A DNA stretch of 64,000 nucleotides from Streptococcus cristatus AS 1.3089 (GCF_000385925.1 NC_021175.1:1838213-1902212); one strand, 5' to 3'. Counted from the first letter of the stretch, positions 46,551 through 57,041 are shown. Program-made: numbers and translations. Notes: generated by a model not told the origin, from the sequence alone.

Positions 46551-48032
46551 TTATTTCTTAGCAGCAAGGAATTCGTCGTATTGTTTTTGCATTTCTTTCA
46601 ATACTTTATCGTATGCTCCTTCAGATTTCAGTTTGTCCATCATCTTAGGAATTTCAACGTCAGGATCAACTGTACCAGTGTTGATAGCAGTATCGTATTC
46701 TTTCATTGTGTTAGTGATGCTAGATACTTCTGCTTTAACTGGGTCTACATTGAAGTTAAATCCAAGAGCTGGTGATTCTGGTGCTTCTGCAAGAATCTTC
46801 TTAGAATCTTCGATTTGTTGATCTGTTACGTTTTCATTGATGTAAAGGATCCAGTTGTTACCTGTGTTCCAGCCAGACATGTGGGTGTTACCATTGTAGC
46901 CTTCCAAAGTACGAACGCGGTTTTCTTTACCTTCAACTTTTTCCCAGTTTTCGCCTTCTGGTCCATATACAAGGCCGTTCAGCAATTCAGGATTAGTGTT
47001 AAGCAAAGTCAACAATTCCATTGATTTTTCTTTGTTCTTAGAGTTGTTTGAGATAACGAAGTTCGCTACTTGAGTAGTTTGGCTCTTCTTGTAGTTCTTA
47101 GTCAGCTGGCTGATTTCGATCTTACGGTTAGCTACACGAGAAAGCAAGCTGTTACCATAGTCAGCAGGTCCTACTGTTTCTTCACGAACGAACCAAGAAT
47201 CTTCAGACAATTGATACGCAGTATCGCTAGTTGCTACGTCTTTTGGAATATAGCCAGCTTGATAGTACTTATGGATGGTTCTGAGGCTATCCAAGAAACG
47301 AGGAACTTCGTAACGGTTTACAATCTTAGTTGTATCGCCTTCCAAGTCAATAACGAAAGGAAGTCCGTTCGTTACAGGATAATCAAAGTTGTCAGATGGG
47401 ATAAAGTTCTTACCGATAGCGAAAGGAACAACTTTTGGATCTTTTTCTTTAGCAGCTTTCAAAACTGGTTCCAAATCTTGGTAAGAATGGATATTTGAAA
47501 TATCGCTGATACCATATTTTTCAAGAAGTGGTCCGTTGAAGGCAAAGTTTTGTGAAGAAGTTACATTGGCATTAACTGGAACAGCATAGATTTTACCGTT
47601 GACAGTGTTTCCTTTGATGTAAGCTGGGTCTAAAGAATCGTAAAGTTTTTTACCTTCTTTTTTGTAGAGCTCAGTCAAGTCAGCATAAGCGCCTTTTTGG
47701 GCATTGATGACATAATTTTGAGCGAAGGCGATGTCGTAGTTTTCACCTGATGAAGTGATAACGTTCATTTTTTGTTCGTAGTCACCCCAACCGATGTATT
47801 CAATATCCAACTTAGCATCAATTTCTTTGCCGATAATCTTGTTAGCATTTTCGAGCAATTTGTCCAAATTGTCTGGTTTGTCACCGATTTGGTACATCTT
47901 GATAACTGTCTTACCATCATCAGTTTTTGATGATTTTTGGTTGTCACCAGTAAGACTACCGCAACCTGCTAGAAGTCCTGAGAAAGCTAGGAAGCTAGCA
48001 GAAGCTAGGGCATATTTTTTCCAATTTTTCAT
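46551..48032 (-). CDS. Sugar ABC transporter substrate-binding lipoprotein (NgtS-like)
   Basis: 493 residues from ATG 48032 (MKNWKKYALASASFLAFSGL), with AAAGGAGA upstream. Lipobox LLAGC (Cys about 24) then a two-lobed solute-binding domain. The size and neighbours match the LplA/NgtS group that binds complex N-glycan-derived oligosaccharides in pneumococcus. It is the last gene of the permease-permease-binding-protein operon, separated from the permease by a hairpin that may raise its level. Confidence 0.9.
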   Translation of the reverse strand: MKNWKKYALASASFLAFSGLLAGCGSLTGDNQKSSKTDDGKTVIKMYQIGDKPDNLDKLLENANKIIGKEIDAKLDIEYIGWGDYEQKMNVITSSGENYDIAFAQNYVINAQKGAYADLTELYKKEGKKLYDSLDPAYIKGNTVNGKIYAVPVNANVTSSQNFAFNGPLLEKYGISDISNIHSYQDLEPVLKAAKEKDPKVVPFAIGKNFIPSDNFDYPVTNGLPFVIDLEGDTTKIVNRYEVPRFLDSLRTIHKYYQAGYIPKDVATSDTAYQLSEDSWFVREETVGPADYGNSLLSRVANRKIEISQLTKNYKKSQTTQVANFVISNNSKNKEKSMELLTLLNTNPELLNGLVYGPEGENWEKVEGKENRVRTLEGYNGNTHMSGWNTGNNWILYINENVTDQQIEDSKKILAEAPESPALGFNFNVDPVKAEVSSITNTMKEYDTAINTGTVDPDVEIPKMMDKLKSEGAYDKVLKEMQKQYDEFLAAKK

Positions 48033-48074
48033 AGAAAATCTCCTTTTAATTTTTATATACAAATTTAATGATGT

Positions 48075-48096
48075 GAGTTTTTAGTAGTAAAAACTC
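48075..48096 (-). other. Perfect hairpin between permease and binding-protein genes
   Basis: GAGTTTTTA - CTAC - TAAAAACTC, a 9-bp perfect stem in the 82-bp spacer, without a terminator T-run. A common arrangement for stabilising the message of the abundant binding protein or for partial attenuation. Confidence 0.55.
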
Positions 48097-48114
48097 TGAG
48101 ACTAAAGGGGCAAG

Positions 48115-49047
48115 CTATTCTTTGACGCCTCCGATAGTCAATCCCTTAACAAAGTAACGTTGGAAGAATGGATAGACGCAAGCGATTGGCAAGGTTGCAA
48201 TTACGACCATAGCCATACGACCAGACTCTTTAGGGAGAGATCCTGTCAAGCCTGCAAGCTGAGCACTCGCTCCCGCACTCTTAGACAAGTAGTCCATATT
48301 TTGCTGAATCTTCATCAGCAAATATTGAAGGGGAACTAAATTGTCACTGCGAATGTAGAGTAGGGCGTTAAACCAATCATTCCAATAAGCAAGGGCAGTG
48401 AAGAGAGTGATTGTAGCGATACCTGGAAGAGATAGTGGCAAGCAGATTTGGAAGAAAATCCGAGTCTCGCTGGCACCATCAATCTTAGCAGATTCAATAA
48501 TCGCTTCTGGGATCGTTCTCTTGAAGAAGGTTCTCATCAGAATGATATTGAAAGGACTAAGCAGTAGCGGCAAAATCAAAGCCCACACTGTATCTCCTAA
48601 ACCAAGCAAGTTGGTCATAACGATGTAAGTAGGGATCATCCCTGCTTGGAATAGCATACTTGCCATTGCAAACAAGGTAAAGAAGCGTTTGAATTTAAAG
48701 CTGCGACGTGAGATAGCATAGGCGTAAGTTGTTGTGAAAAAGACATTCAAACTAGTACCTACTACCGTAATCACCACTGTCACAAAGAGTGACTGCAAGA
48801 GTTTGTCTTTCAGGCTAAGCAAGAATTCATAGCCCGCCCAGCTAAACTGAGATGGCCAAAAGGCAAAACCATTATGAACCAAACTGCTTTCATCTGTCAG
48901 CGAGATGATGATGACAAAGAAGAAAGGCAGAACACAGGAAAGCGAGAAGATGGCAATCAAGATGTTAAAGAAAAAATCGGCTTTTTTACTAAAGGAATGA
49001 ATTCCCACATTATCGACTTTCTCTTTTTGAATTTTTGGGGATTTCAT
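48115..49047 (-). CDS. Sugar ABC permease (LplC/YtcP, NgtP2-like)
   Basis: 310 residues, six transmembrane segments after a cytoplasmic N-terminus. The MalG-type EAA loop IPEAIIESAKIDGASETRIF (about 188-207) contacts the ATPase. Ends GLTIGGVKE as the family does. Lies 12 bp downstream of the partner permease. Confidence 0.93.
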   Translation of the reverse strand: MKSPKIQKEKVDNVGIHSFSKKADFFFNILIAIFSLSCVLPFFFVIIISLTDESSLVHNGFAFWPSQFSWAGYEFLLSLKDKLLQSLFVTVVITVVGTSLNVFFTTTYAYAISRRSFKFKRFFTLFAMASMLFQAGMIPTYIVMTNLLGLGDTVWALILPLLLSPFNIILMRTFFKRTIPEAIIESAKIDGASETRIFFQICLPLSLPGIATITLFTALAYWNDWFNALLYIRSDNLVPLQYLLMKIQQNMDYLSKSAGASAQLAGLTGSLPKESGRMAMVVIATLPIACVYPFFQRYFVKGLTIGGVKE

Positions 49048-49059
49048 AAATTCCTCCTT

Positions 49060-49980
49060 CTAAAAGAGAGCAGATTCTTTATCAATTCTGCGGACAATCA
49101 GGTTGCTGACGATAACGAGGATACAGCCAACAATTGATTGATAGAGACCCGCAGCTGACGCCATCCCGATATCACCTGTACCGGTCAATCCACGATAGAC
49201 ATAGGTATCCAAAACGTTGGTTACACTATAGAGCGATCCTGAATCATGCGGAACAGTGTAGAACAAACCGAAGTCCGCGCGGAAGATATTTCCGACTGCT
49301 AGAATGGTTAGTACTGTGATAAGAGAAGCCAAAGATGGCAAGGTGATATGACGGATACGCTGCCATTTTGTAGCACCGTCGACCGTTGCTGCCTCATAGT
49401 AAGTCGGATCAATTCCCATGATACTTGCATAGTACAAAATACTGCTGTATCCTAAGCCCTTCCAGATACCAATGAAAAGGATGAAGGCTGGCCAGAAAGA
49501 GACGACTGTGTAAAAGTTGATATTCGGATTGTGCAGTAAATTGTTCAGCAAGCCCTTGCCAGGGTTCAAGAAAGCATCTACGAAGAAACTAATAATAACC
49601 CAAGAAAGGAAATACGGAAACAGCATGGTTGTCTGATAAATCTTCACCATCTTTTTCGAACGAAGTTCGCTAAAGATAATGGCAATTCCGACAGAGAAAA
49701 TCAATCCTAAAATGATGAAACCGCCATTATAAAGAATGGTATTTCGTGTAATCGTATAGGCATCCTTGGAATTAAACAAGAACTTGAAGTTATTGAAGCC
49801 CACCCATTCACTGCTCATAAGGCTATGGATGAATCCTTCGCCGCTTAGTTTGAAATTCTTAAATGCAACGACGTTTCCTAAAACTGGTATATAGAAGAAC
49901 AAAACAAACCAAATAACTCCTGGTAAGACCATGAGCAAGAAAATAAAGTTTTCTTTTAGTGTTTTGATAACCTTATTCAT
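49060..49980 (-). CDS. Sugar ABC permease (LplB/YteP, NgtP1-like)
   Basis: 306 residues, six transmembrane segments; EAA loop DPTYYEAATVDGATKWQRIR (about 192-211). First gene of the transporter operon, under a promoter with a perfect cre. No ATPase gene is encoded in the operon, as is typical of CUT1 systems that share MsmK. Confidence 0.93.
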   Translation of the reverse strand: MNKVIKTLKENFIFLLMVLPGVIWFVLFFYIPVLGNVVAFKNFKLSGEGFIHSLMSSEWVGFNNFKFLFNSKDAYTITRNTILYNGGFIILGLIFSVGIAIIFSELRSKKMVKIYQTTMLFPYFLSWVIISFFVDAFLNPGKGLLNNLLHNPNINFYTVVSFWPAFILFIGIWKGLGYSSILYYASIMGIDPTYYEAATVDGATKWQRIRHITLPSLASLITVLTILAVGNIFRADFGLFYTVPHDSGSLYSVTNVLDTYVYRGLTGTGDIGMASAAGLYQSIVGCILVIVSNLIVRRIDKESALF

Positions 49981-50003
49981 TCAAATCTCCCTTTCTATTG
50001 TTT

Positions 50004-50018
50004 TGATATCGTTTTCAT
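50004..50018 (-). promoter_or_regulatory. cre site (CcpA) of the sugar ABC operon
   Basis: ATGAAAACGATATCA on the minus strand is a perfect match to WTGNAANCGNWNNCA. It lies immediately downstream of the -10 TATAAT (50025-50030), where bound CcpA would block transcription in glucose. Confidence 0.85.
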
Positions 50019-50024
50019 GTTTCT

Positions 50025-50030
50025 ATTATA
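50025..50030 (-). promoter_or_regulatory. -10 of the sugar ABC operon promoter
   Basis: TATAAT on the minus strand, 45 bp before the permease ATG, followed by the cre. No good -35 is seen, in keeping with activation by the neighbouring AraC-type regulator. Confidence 0.65.
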
Positions 50031-50145
50031 TGCCTTTTTTTGTTCTCATTTAAACTCCTAATTATAGAAAAACTATACAAATTATTTATCTAATATACAG
50101 AAAAAAGTAGAGTAGAGGCATGAAAATTTTGATCAAGCAAAGTGT

Positions 50146-52029
50146 TTACGTTGTGTAAATCGTTGACGCTGTAGCGATAGTGTGCCATTGGTTGGCTGTT
50201 GTCGCTATCAGACCTTGCTCCTTATAAAAGTCATTGAAAGGCAAGATTTCTTGCTCTAATTCTTCTACAGAATCAAGCTGACCAGTCGTATATTGCTGCA
50301 GGCGTTCCTGCGCCCGTTTGATCCGCTTGAGCAAACCTCCAAAGCGGATATCAATCGTATCCAGACCGAAAATCTTGTTTTCTTGCTGCCATTGATGGCT
50401 GAACTGCTCGGCAAAGTCTTCCACTGTTTGATAGAGCAAAGGCAACTCTTTCTCAGCTAGTTCTGCCAAGCGATCCTTGTCTCCTGCACCATAAGCTTTT
50501 TGAATGCCAGATGTGACAGCAATCTTCAAGGCCAAGAGCGCATTCAACTGAGCCTGAGTTTCAAAGAGATAGCTATATTCACCAGCTTTGAGGCTGACTT
50601 CTTGCAAGGACTGAGCAGCAGCTTCAAAATGCTGCTTGTCTTCTTCCGGTCGGATATGGCGTTCCAGCAAAGGACATAGAATATCCTGATAGAGGATATA
50701 ACGATTTGGATTGATACCGCTGAGGTTTTCTGGCAAGCCTGGCAAGAGATTGGCCAAGTCTACTTTCATAAAATCATCAAAGGCAAGACCTGTGCTAACT
50801 AAGAAATGCTCGGCTAATTTATCTAAATCATTTCGATAGGCCAGTTCTGCCCAAATCTGCAGGGCAGGCAGGATTGAGAATTGAGAGGTTTCTCCTCCAT
50901 TATCCCCCCAGCCAGTCACTATCACTTCCTTAACATGATTTTGGCGACAGGCTTTATTGGCTTCGAGAGCTACCAAGCGACTGAAATGGTTGTGCGGTGT
51001 AAAGCCAATCCACTTCCAAGCACCGCCAGCAAAGGCAATGTCCTGACTGATTTTGTGATGATTTTGGAAGTTACGGTTGTATTTTTCCTCGCTATCCTGA
51101 TAGTAATCCCAGTAAACCAAGGTCACACGTTCTTTGAGACGATCCAGAGAAACGCGGGTCTCCTCAGGAATTTCCACATCACGGTCGTACTGGCCATCTG
51201 CTGACATGAGCTTGAAGAACATATCGCTCCACATCTGGCAGTGGAAACCGTACTTATCAGCGATATCCAGCACGCGCTCAAGGTGTTGGCACATGAGAAG
51301 ACTGCGATTTTGGAAACCATGCTGAATCAAATAGCGTCCGAGCCCAACCAAGTGGGCTTCGTCCATCCCGATATTTATCTTACGTGTACGAAGCTGGGAC
51401 ATCGTCTTAAACATGCCTTCGATAAGATCATAGACCTTTTCTTCCCCGATCAGTAAAATATCCTCCACATCTCGAAGTTCCTGCACTTCCTTGACACCCC
51501 ATTTGACAAAAGCTGACAGATGGGCCAAGGTCTGAATGCAAGGCACGAAGGTCAAATCAAAATCTGCAGCATAGGCCTCAATCTCTTGCAATTCTGCAAC
51601 AGTGTAGCGACCTCTGAAATAGCCAAAATAGGGCTGGCTTTCGATCTCATAGGTATCTTCCATGTAAAGTTCAAAAGTAGAATACCCCATCAAGGTCAAG
51701 ACTTCAATCATTTTCTTAGCCGAGTTCAGATTCAAGACGGCGTTGCGAGAGCAGTCGGCCATATAGGCCAAGTCCTCATAAGCCGCTCTTTCCTCGATCT
51801 CCACTTCATCCTGCCCTTCTTTAAGGGCGGCAGACAAGAGGGCTAAAGCTCGATAGAGCTGATGAGGCTTATGATAGCTGACTTGATAACGTCCCTGGCA
51901 GCCTTCCACCTTGATCGAGACAGCCGAGTTAGGGACAAGACGGACTTCAATCTCACCTAAGTTCAAATATTTTTCTAAGCGGGCAAGAGCCTTTTCTTGC
52001 TTGCTTGATAATCCTAAGAATGTGGCCAT
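50146..52029 (-). CDS. GH20 beta-N-acetylhexosaminidase (GH20C-like)
   Basis: 627 residues, no signal peptide, so intracellular. The catalytic Asp-Glu pair is in [14 protein letters not shown] (about 217-230); [17 protein letters not shown] and [12 protein letters not shown] line the barrel. Size and context match the pneumococcal GH20C, which removes terminal GlcNAc or GalNAc from short imported glycans. Overlaps the ROK kinase gene by 16 bp. Downstream of it are only non-coding bases and the divergent end of the transporter promoter region. Confidence 0.9.
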   Translation of the reverse strand: MATFLGLSSKQEKALARLEKYLNLGEIEVRLVPNSAVSIKVEGCQGRYQVSYHKPHQLYRALALLSAALKEGQDEVEIEERAAYEDLAYMADCSRNAVLNLNSAKKMIEVLTLMGYSTFELYMEDTYEIESQPYFGYFRGRYTVAELQEIEAYAADFDLTFVPCIQTLAHLSAFVKWGVKEVQELRDVEDILLIGEEKVYDLIEGMFKTMSQLRTRKINIGMDEAHLVGLGRYLIQHGFQNRSLLMCQHLERVLDIADKYGFHCQMWSDMFFKLMSADGQYDRDVEIPEETRVSLDRLKERVTLVYWDYYQDSEEKYNRNFQNHHKISQDIAFAGGAWKWIGFTPHNHFSRLVALEANKACRQNHVKEVIVTGWGDNGGETSQFSILPALQIWAELAYRNDLDKLAEHFLVSTGLAFDDFMKVDLANLLPGLPENLSGINPNRYILYQDILCPLLERHIRPEEDKQHFEAAAQSLQEVSLKAGEYSYLFETQAQLNALLALKIAVTSGIQKAYGAGDKDRLAELAEKELPLLYQTVEDFAEQFSHQWQQENKIFGLDTIDIRFGGLLKRIKRAQERLQQYTTGQLDSVEELEQEILPFNDFYKEQGLIATTANQWHTIATASTIYTT

Positions 52030-52892
52030 TGGCCTTCCTCCTGTAACCAGTTTACTAAAGCGCCATAAAGATTGGCTTCCCCCTTATAGGTACACGCTAA
52101 AATTTCTGGCACCACCGAATACTCTTCATAGCGATCGACATAATAAGCAATCTCTGAGCGGACACCTTGGATGAAGTCTGGATTTTGACTGATGGAGCCG
52201 CCCAAGCTAATCACATCTGGATCAATGAGATACTGGATATTGAGCAAACCTTGTGCAAGATTGCGGTTCATCCGCTCGATGGCTTCTTGGCAAAGGGTGT
52301 TTCCTGCCGCAGCTTCTTGGTAAATCCTGCGTCCATCCCAGTCGTTTTGGCCAGATTTTTCAATAACATAACGCACCATGTTTCCAGTTGAGGCAAGTTG
52401 CGACCAGTTATTGAGTTTTTCAGCAGGTGATAGGGTTGTCATATAGCCAAACTCCCCACCCAAACTGTGGCGGCCACGATGGAGCTTGCCATTGATAATC
52501 ATTGCTCCGCCAATTCCAGTGCCGATAACCACACAGGCTGCATTTTCCAGCTCTGGATGGGCCAGAAGTTCACTCAAACCAACACAGTTGGCATCATTTT
52601 CTAAGTGAACCGGCAAGCCGTAAGACGCCAGCTTATCATACCAAGAAAAACCATGAACATAAGGAACAGCGCTAATTCCACCAATGACTCCTGTTTCTCG
52701 GTCAACCGCCCCGGGCACACTCATGGCAATGCCTTGGTAAGCTCGCTTGGAAAGGCAAGAATCCAGCCAAGTCAGCAAGTCATCTAAATTGTCTGGTGTA
52801 GCAAGCTCTTGCTTTTCCCGTATCTCTCCTTCTTTGGACATAGCCGCAAACTTGATACCTGTACCGCCTATGTCAATTGTTGCAATAAGCAT
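52014..52892 (-). CDS. ROK-family sugar kinase
   Basis: 292 residues. ATP-binding [12 protein letters not shown] at the N-terminus (6-17), [20 protein letters not shown] with the phosphate loop (about 122-141), ENDANCVGL with the substrate Asn-Asp. The ROK zinc Cys cluster is not obvious (ECCCC-type motif absent), as in some glucokinase-like members. Probably phosphorylates a hexose (mannose or GlcNAc) released by the neighbouring glycosidases; the substrate is inferred from context. Confidence 0.88.
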   Translation of the reverse strand: MLIATIDIGGTGIKFAAMSKEGEIREKQELATPDNLDDLLTWLDSCLSKRAYQGIAMSVPGAVDRETGVIGGISAVPYVHGFSWYDKLASYGLPVHLENDANCVGLSELLAHPELENAACVVIGTGIGGAMIINGKLHRGRHSLGGEFGYMTTLSPAEKLNNWSQLASTGNMVRYVIEKSGQNDWDGRRIYQEAAAGNTLCQEAIERMNRNLAQGLLNIQYLIDPDVISLGGSISQNPDFIQGVRSEIAYYVDRYEEYSVVPEILACTYKGEANLYGALVNWLQEEGQWPHS

Positions 52893-52933
52893 CTTTTCTC
52901 CTTTCTCTGTTTTCTAGAACTTGCAAGGCAATA

Positions 52934-52973
52934 GGGCAAGGAACTAAATTTTTAAATATTTAGTCCATTGCCC
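52934..52973 (-). other. Long imperfect hairpin between GH38 and ROK genes
   Basis: GGGCAAtGgACTAAAT...ATTTAGTtCcTTGCCC forms a stem of about 16 bp with two mismatches in the 94-bp spacer. No T-run follows on the minus strand, so it is more likely a processing or stability element than a full terminator. Confidence 0.5.
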
Positions 52974-52986
52974 TAGCCTCCTCTTT

Positions 52987-55626
52987 TTAATCTTTTTCCA
53001 AGAGCTCTGTGCGAATTTCCTGTGGCCCTAAGGTTCCATCCTTTTCTGGAAGCACTTCTTCCAAAAGGTTGACTAGGGTTTGGGAAGCAGTTGTTACTTC
53101 TTGCTCTTCTTGGGTCATATTGTAGTAACGAAGTACGATACCTGACTCATCTTCAGCCACTTTCAGGGCTGTCGGGCAGATTTCTGCTAGGTTCAAAGCA
53201 GGGTGATCCAAGGCTTGTCCAGCTGCCGCAACACTTCCTTCTTGTTTGGCAATTTGCAGAGCTGTCAATGGTGTTTGAAAGGCTTTGGCCCGACGGTAAG
53301 CAGCAAATCGCTCTTGTGGTTGGTGGCATTCTACTGTGTATTCGACTTGGAAATCACGCAAGCACTGCGCTTCTGGCGTTGGGAAGTAGCCCCAGTCGCC
53401 CAGCTCACCTGTTGCCCGCAGAATAGTGACCGCAATCGTATCGTCGTCTAAAATCTCGTATTCATTTAGACCCTTATTAGCAACTGTGACTGCTTTTTGG
53501 TCATCATAAAGACTGACGAAGGCTTGTTGGTGCTGTGGATTTTCTGGATTTTCCCATGAGGCAGCTGGTTGGTTGTTGCGACGAACCACTTCGTAAATAC
53601 TGTCTGAATCGTTGGTTTTACTGCTATTGTGAGTCCTGAAGAGAACACGGATGCGGTGATCCTTAGCGGTATTGGTAAAGCGAGTCTTAAAGCGCAATTG
53701 CGGACTGTCCGCAAAGACTGTCAGCTCAGTTGTCAAGATCATAGTTGTCAATTCTGACGAACGACCTGCTGAGCGCTTCATAAACTCAACGATGCCCTTT
53801 TGTTCCTGATTCAATAGTTCGTCTGCGCTTACTGGCAAGGTCAATTCATGGCTTAATTCCACCTTGGTATAGCGGGCATTGTTTTCCAACACCTTAACGC
53901 CAGCCAGTTTTGCATAGATTGGCTCTGTATTTTTTGGTTGGAAGTAAATATACTCATTTCCAATGTCGCCCCGATCTTCAAATCGGAGGAAGTCTTCATA
54001 GGCTTCGTGGGTCGTCTTATCATAGACGGTCAAGTCTTCATCAAAGCTGATAGTCACAAATGGAGTGTCAATCACGCCATTGCGGTAGAGGCCTTCATGC
54101 TCTTCTTTTGCACCAGGAAGCAATTGGAAAGTTTTCCAAGCCAGAGGGGCTAGATGAATCGGCAAGGTCACGCGCAACTGACGAGCAATATAGGCCTGAC
54201 GAAAGCGGTCTTTCGGTAGGTCATATTGGAAATTAGCTCCCAAATCCTCGATTTTAGCTTCGACATAACGACCATCCAAATCCTTAACAATCAAGTCTGG
54301 AATCGTCAATTCTGCCATTCTTCGATAGGCTTCTGTCGGATGTGCTTCCTTGAAATCACAAGTCGCAAAGGTCACATCCACAGAAACCGTATCAATCTTA
54401 TCATGGAGCCCAGTATTGACAACGGTGAAGAGCAGGTCACTCTCAGCTTGGCGGCTATCTAGCTCTTGCTTCCATTCTTCCAGCAGGTTGCCTTTGACAA
54501 ATTCGCCCACTTGGTTGACCTTGGCGAAGCGGATCTCCATTTCGCGGTGAACTTCGTCGACACTGCAGCCACAAATACTATCGTGCGGAGCATTTTGCAA
54601 GAGGGTCTTCCAAGCATAAGTCAGCTGGTCTTTGTGATTGTGACCGCCTGTGATAACAGTCAGCGGCTCAACCACCTGCTCTAGCAAATTGCTGTTTTCT
54701 TGGAAAGCCTGCTTCAGATAAATGCGGGCTGAAGAGGTATTAGCCAAAGTGTACCAACCATCCGTTTCTTGGCTGGTTAACTCGCCTTGAACTGTAGACA
54801 ATTCCTCAGGCAGAGCAGCTTCCACAGCTTGCATATAGTCATCAAAAGAACTGTGGACAAAGTTGATTTCTGGATAAAGCTCATTGGCTACTCGGATGGC
54901 TTGGCTGAGGTCGCGCTGAACTGGCTGGTGGTCACAGCCATTCATCATTAGCCATTGATTGGTAGAAGCATAGCTCTTCACGTCAGCCAGCTTCTGCTCC
55001 CAGAAAACTTTCGCTTCTTCTGGATCTGTTGGGATTTCATTCCCATTGCTGTACCAGTTGGCAAAGAGGATGCCTAGGACTTTACTGCCATCGGCACCTT
55101 GCCAGTACATTTCAGAATACTGAGAAGTGAATCGCTCGTCCTCCAAAACTTGGTTGTCAAAGCCGATTGGCTTCACCCCACGACCGAAAGCAGCTATATG
55201 AATGCCTGATTGCTGCAAGAGCTGAGGCGCTTGTCCCATATTTCCAAAAGTATCTGGGAAATAACCAATCTGAGTGGACTTGCCCCATTTCTTGCACTCT
55301 TGCTGACCAATCAAGGTATTGCGGACATTGGCTTCGCTAGAAATCAAATAATCATCCTGCAAGATATAGAAAGGCCCGATCTTCAGCTTGCCCTCGTCAA
55401 TATAGCGCTGCAGTTTGTCGCGATTTTCCGGACGGATTTCCAGATAATCATCCAAGACAATGGTTTGCCCGTCTAGGTGGAAGCTTTTGAATTCTGGATC
55501 ATGTTCAAACAAATCAAAGAGATTGTCAAAAAGCTCGACCAGCTGCATACGGTGGGATTCAAAGGGGAGATACCATTCGCGATCCCAGTGGCTGTGAGAA
55601 ATGATATGTACAGTAATATTTTCCAT
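52987..55626 (-). CDS. GH38 alpha-mannosidase
   Basis: 879 residues, cytoplasmic. The N-terminal GH38 domain has ISHSHWDREWYLPFE (zinc His/Asp, about 9-23) and the nucleophile Asp in GYFPDTFGNMGQAPQL (about 128); a second zinc His lies in NAPHDSICGCSVDEVHREME. Middle helical bundle and C-terminal beta-sandwiches follow. The pneumococcal homologue removes alpha-1,3-linked mannose from N-glycans. 10 bp after GH125 in the same operon. Confidence 0.95.
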   Translation of the reverse strand: MENITVHIISHSHWDREWYLPFESHRMQLVELFDNLFDLFEHDPEFKSFHLDGQTIVLDDYLEIRPENRDKLQRYIDEGKLKIGPFYILQDDYLISSEANVRNTLIGQQECKKWGKSTQIGYFPDTFGNMGQAPQLLQQSGIHIAAFGRGVKPIGFDNQVLEDERFTSQYSEMYWQGADGSKVLGILFANWYSNGNEIPTDPEEAKVFWEQKLADVKSYASTNQWLMMNGCDHQPVQRDLSQAIRVANELYPEINFVHSSFDDYMQAVEAALPEELSTVQGELTSQETDGWYTLANTSSARIYLKQAFQENSNLLEQVVEPLTVITGGHNHKDQLTYAWKTLLQNAPHDSICGCSVDEVHREMEIRFAKVNQVGEFVKGNLLEEWKQELDSRQAESDLLFTVVNTGLHDKIDTVSVDVTFATCDFKEAHPTEAYRRMAELTIPDLIVKDLDGRYVEAKIEDLGANFQYDLPKDRFRQAYIARQLRVTLPIHLAPLAWKTFQLLPGAKEEHEGLYRNGVIDTPFVTISFDEDLTVYDKTTHEAYEDFLRFEDRGDIGNEYIYFQPKNTEPIYAKLAGVKVLENNARYTKVELSHELTLPVSADELLNQEQKGIVEFMKRSAGRSSELTTMILTTELTVFADSPQLRFKTRFTNTAKDHRIRVLFRTHNSSKTNDSDSIYEVVRRNNQPAASWENPENPQHQQAFVSLYDDQKAVTVANKGLNEYEILDDDTIAVTILRATGELGDWGYFPTPEAQCLRDFQVEYTVECHQPQERFAAYRRAKAFQTPLTALQIAKQEGSVAAAGQALDHPALNLAEICPTALKVAEDESGIVLRYYNMTQEEQEVTTASQTLVNLLEEVLPEKDGTLGPQEIRTELLEKD

Positions 55627-55636
55627 TTTTGTTCCT

Positions 55637-56938
55637 TTATTTATTAATTCTAAACCTCAATTTTAAATCATAATAATCTAATACCAGTTCGCAGAACATC
55701 ATGTTGGCCCAGCTGAACCATTCACGAGAATATTTGGTTGGGTCGTCCACATGGAAGCTTTCGTGCATGACACCTGTGCCACCATCGCAGGCCACGAGCA
55801 AGTCCAAAATTCGACGTTTTTCTTCCTTATCGTGTGTAGTCAAGCCTTGAATGGATAGAGCAATCGGCCAGATATAGCGGTAGAAGGTGTGCGAGCTACC
55901 AAGTCCTGCAGCATATTTACCCTCATAATAGTAAGGATTTTCTGGGCTCAGGATGGTGCGGCGTGTCGCTTGGTAGACTTCGTCGTCAATGGAGCAAAAG
56001 CCTAGATATGGAGCTGCCAAAAGACTTGGTACATTCGGATCGTCCATAATGCTGGCATTCCCCAGACCGTCTACCTCAAAAGCGTAAATCTTTTCACCCT
56101 CGGCATTTTGGGTGTAGGCGTAGTTTTCAATTCCTTCCTTGATTTCCTTTTGCAGGCGCTGCGCATGCGGAACAATCTCCTCAGCACCCTCTAAGTTCAA
56201 TTTTTCAAAAATTTCTGCCACATAGCCCAAAACAACTGTTGCAAACATATTAGACGGTACCAGATAGCTGTAGATACAAGCATCATCACTCGGACGGAAG
56301 GCTGACCAAGTCATGCCTGTCACTGCAAAATCAGGTCCTTTGCCATCATTGACCAAGGTATCTTCCTTGCGATCTGTATCACGGACAAAGCGATAAGAAG
56401 ACTGGCTATGATCCTGCTCGATCGTCCAAACTCGTAGAATTTCTCTTACTCCAGCAACAAAGGTAGCGTCTAGATGACTCGTTTCCCCAGTTTCTTTCCA
56501 CAAGAGATAAGCTAGCTGCAGAGGATAGCAGAGAGAGTCCACTTCGTACTTGCGTTCCCAAATCCAACCAGACAACTCTGTATGGTCTGTTTCATGGTGA
56601 CCTTTCCAGTTGTCAGCGATATTAAAGGCATTGGCATAAGGATCTTTGAGAATTAGCGTCATCTGACGTTTGACCAAGCCAGCAATCGTTTGACGAATTT
56701 TTGGATCTTGCTTGGCTACAAAGAGGTAGGGCTTGAGCTGAGCAGTCGAATCCCGTAGCCACATGGCTGGAATGTCGCCTGTCAGCACAAAAGTAGACCC
56801 ATCCTCTAAAATTTCGACCGTGTTGTCCAAGGTATCCGTATAGCAACGCTCAAAAACAGAGACCCAAGTCGGATGATCTTGAGCTAACTGGGCGATAGAC
56901 TCCAACCATTTCCCAACAATTTCTTTAGAATAAACCAT
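55637..56938 (-). CDS. GH125 exo-alpha-1,6-mannosidase
   Basis: 433 residues from ATG 56938, seven bases after AGGAG; ATG 56944 is too close to it. (alpha/alpha)6 barrel with TGDIPAMWLRDSTAQLKPYL near 54-73 and DGGTGVMHESFHVDDPTKYS near 395-414, hallmarks of GH125. No signal peptide. First gene of the GH125-GH38-ROK-GH20 operon, facing the divergent GH92 gene. Confidence 0.95.
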   Translation of the reverse strand: MVYSKEIVGKWLESIAQLAQDHPTWVSVFERCYTDTLDNTVEILEDGSTFVLTGDIPAMWLRDSTAQLKPYLFVAKQDPKIRQTIAGLVKRQMTLILKDPYANAFNIADNWKGHHETDHTELSGWIWERKYEVDSLCYPLQLAYLLWKETGETSHLDATFVAGVREILRVWTIEQDHSQSSYRFVRDTDRKEDTLVNDGKGPDFAVTGMTWSAFRPSDDACIYSYLVPSNMFATVVLGYVAEIFEKLNLEGAEEIVPHAQRLQKEIKEGIENYAYTQNAEGEKIYAFEVDGLGNASIMDDPNVPSLLAAPYLGFCSIDDEVYQATRRTILSPENPYYYEGKYAAGLGSSHTFYRYIWPIALSIQGLTTHDKEEKRRILDLLVACDGGTGVMHESFHVDDPTKYSREWFSWANMMFCELVLDYYDLKLRFRINK

Positions 56939-56954
56939 ATTCATTCTCCTTTTT

Positions 56955-56980
56955 CATACTCGTTTACATTCTCTAGTATA
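56955..56980 (-). promoter_or_regulatory. Promoter and degenerate cre of the GH125 operon
   Basis: -10 TATACT on the minus strand (56975-56980), followed by TGTAAACGAGTATG (56955-56968). That word matches the first half of a cre (TGNAANCG) but ends TG instead of CA. In position it mimics the perfect cre of the ABC operon. Confidence 0.45.
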
Positions 56981-57041
56981 GGCTAAACAGTTTTTAAAAT
57001 ATATACACAAACTAAAGGCCTTTCGATAATATATTTTTGCC

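Noticed and set aside
50130..50160. TTTACGTTGTGTAAA as an operator
   Set aside because: A short inverted repeat at the GH20 stop codon with no promoter nearby; likely chance.
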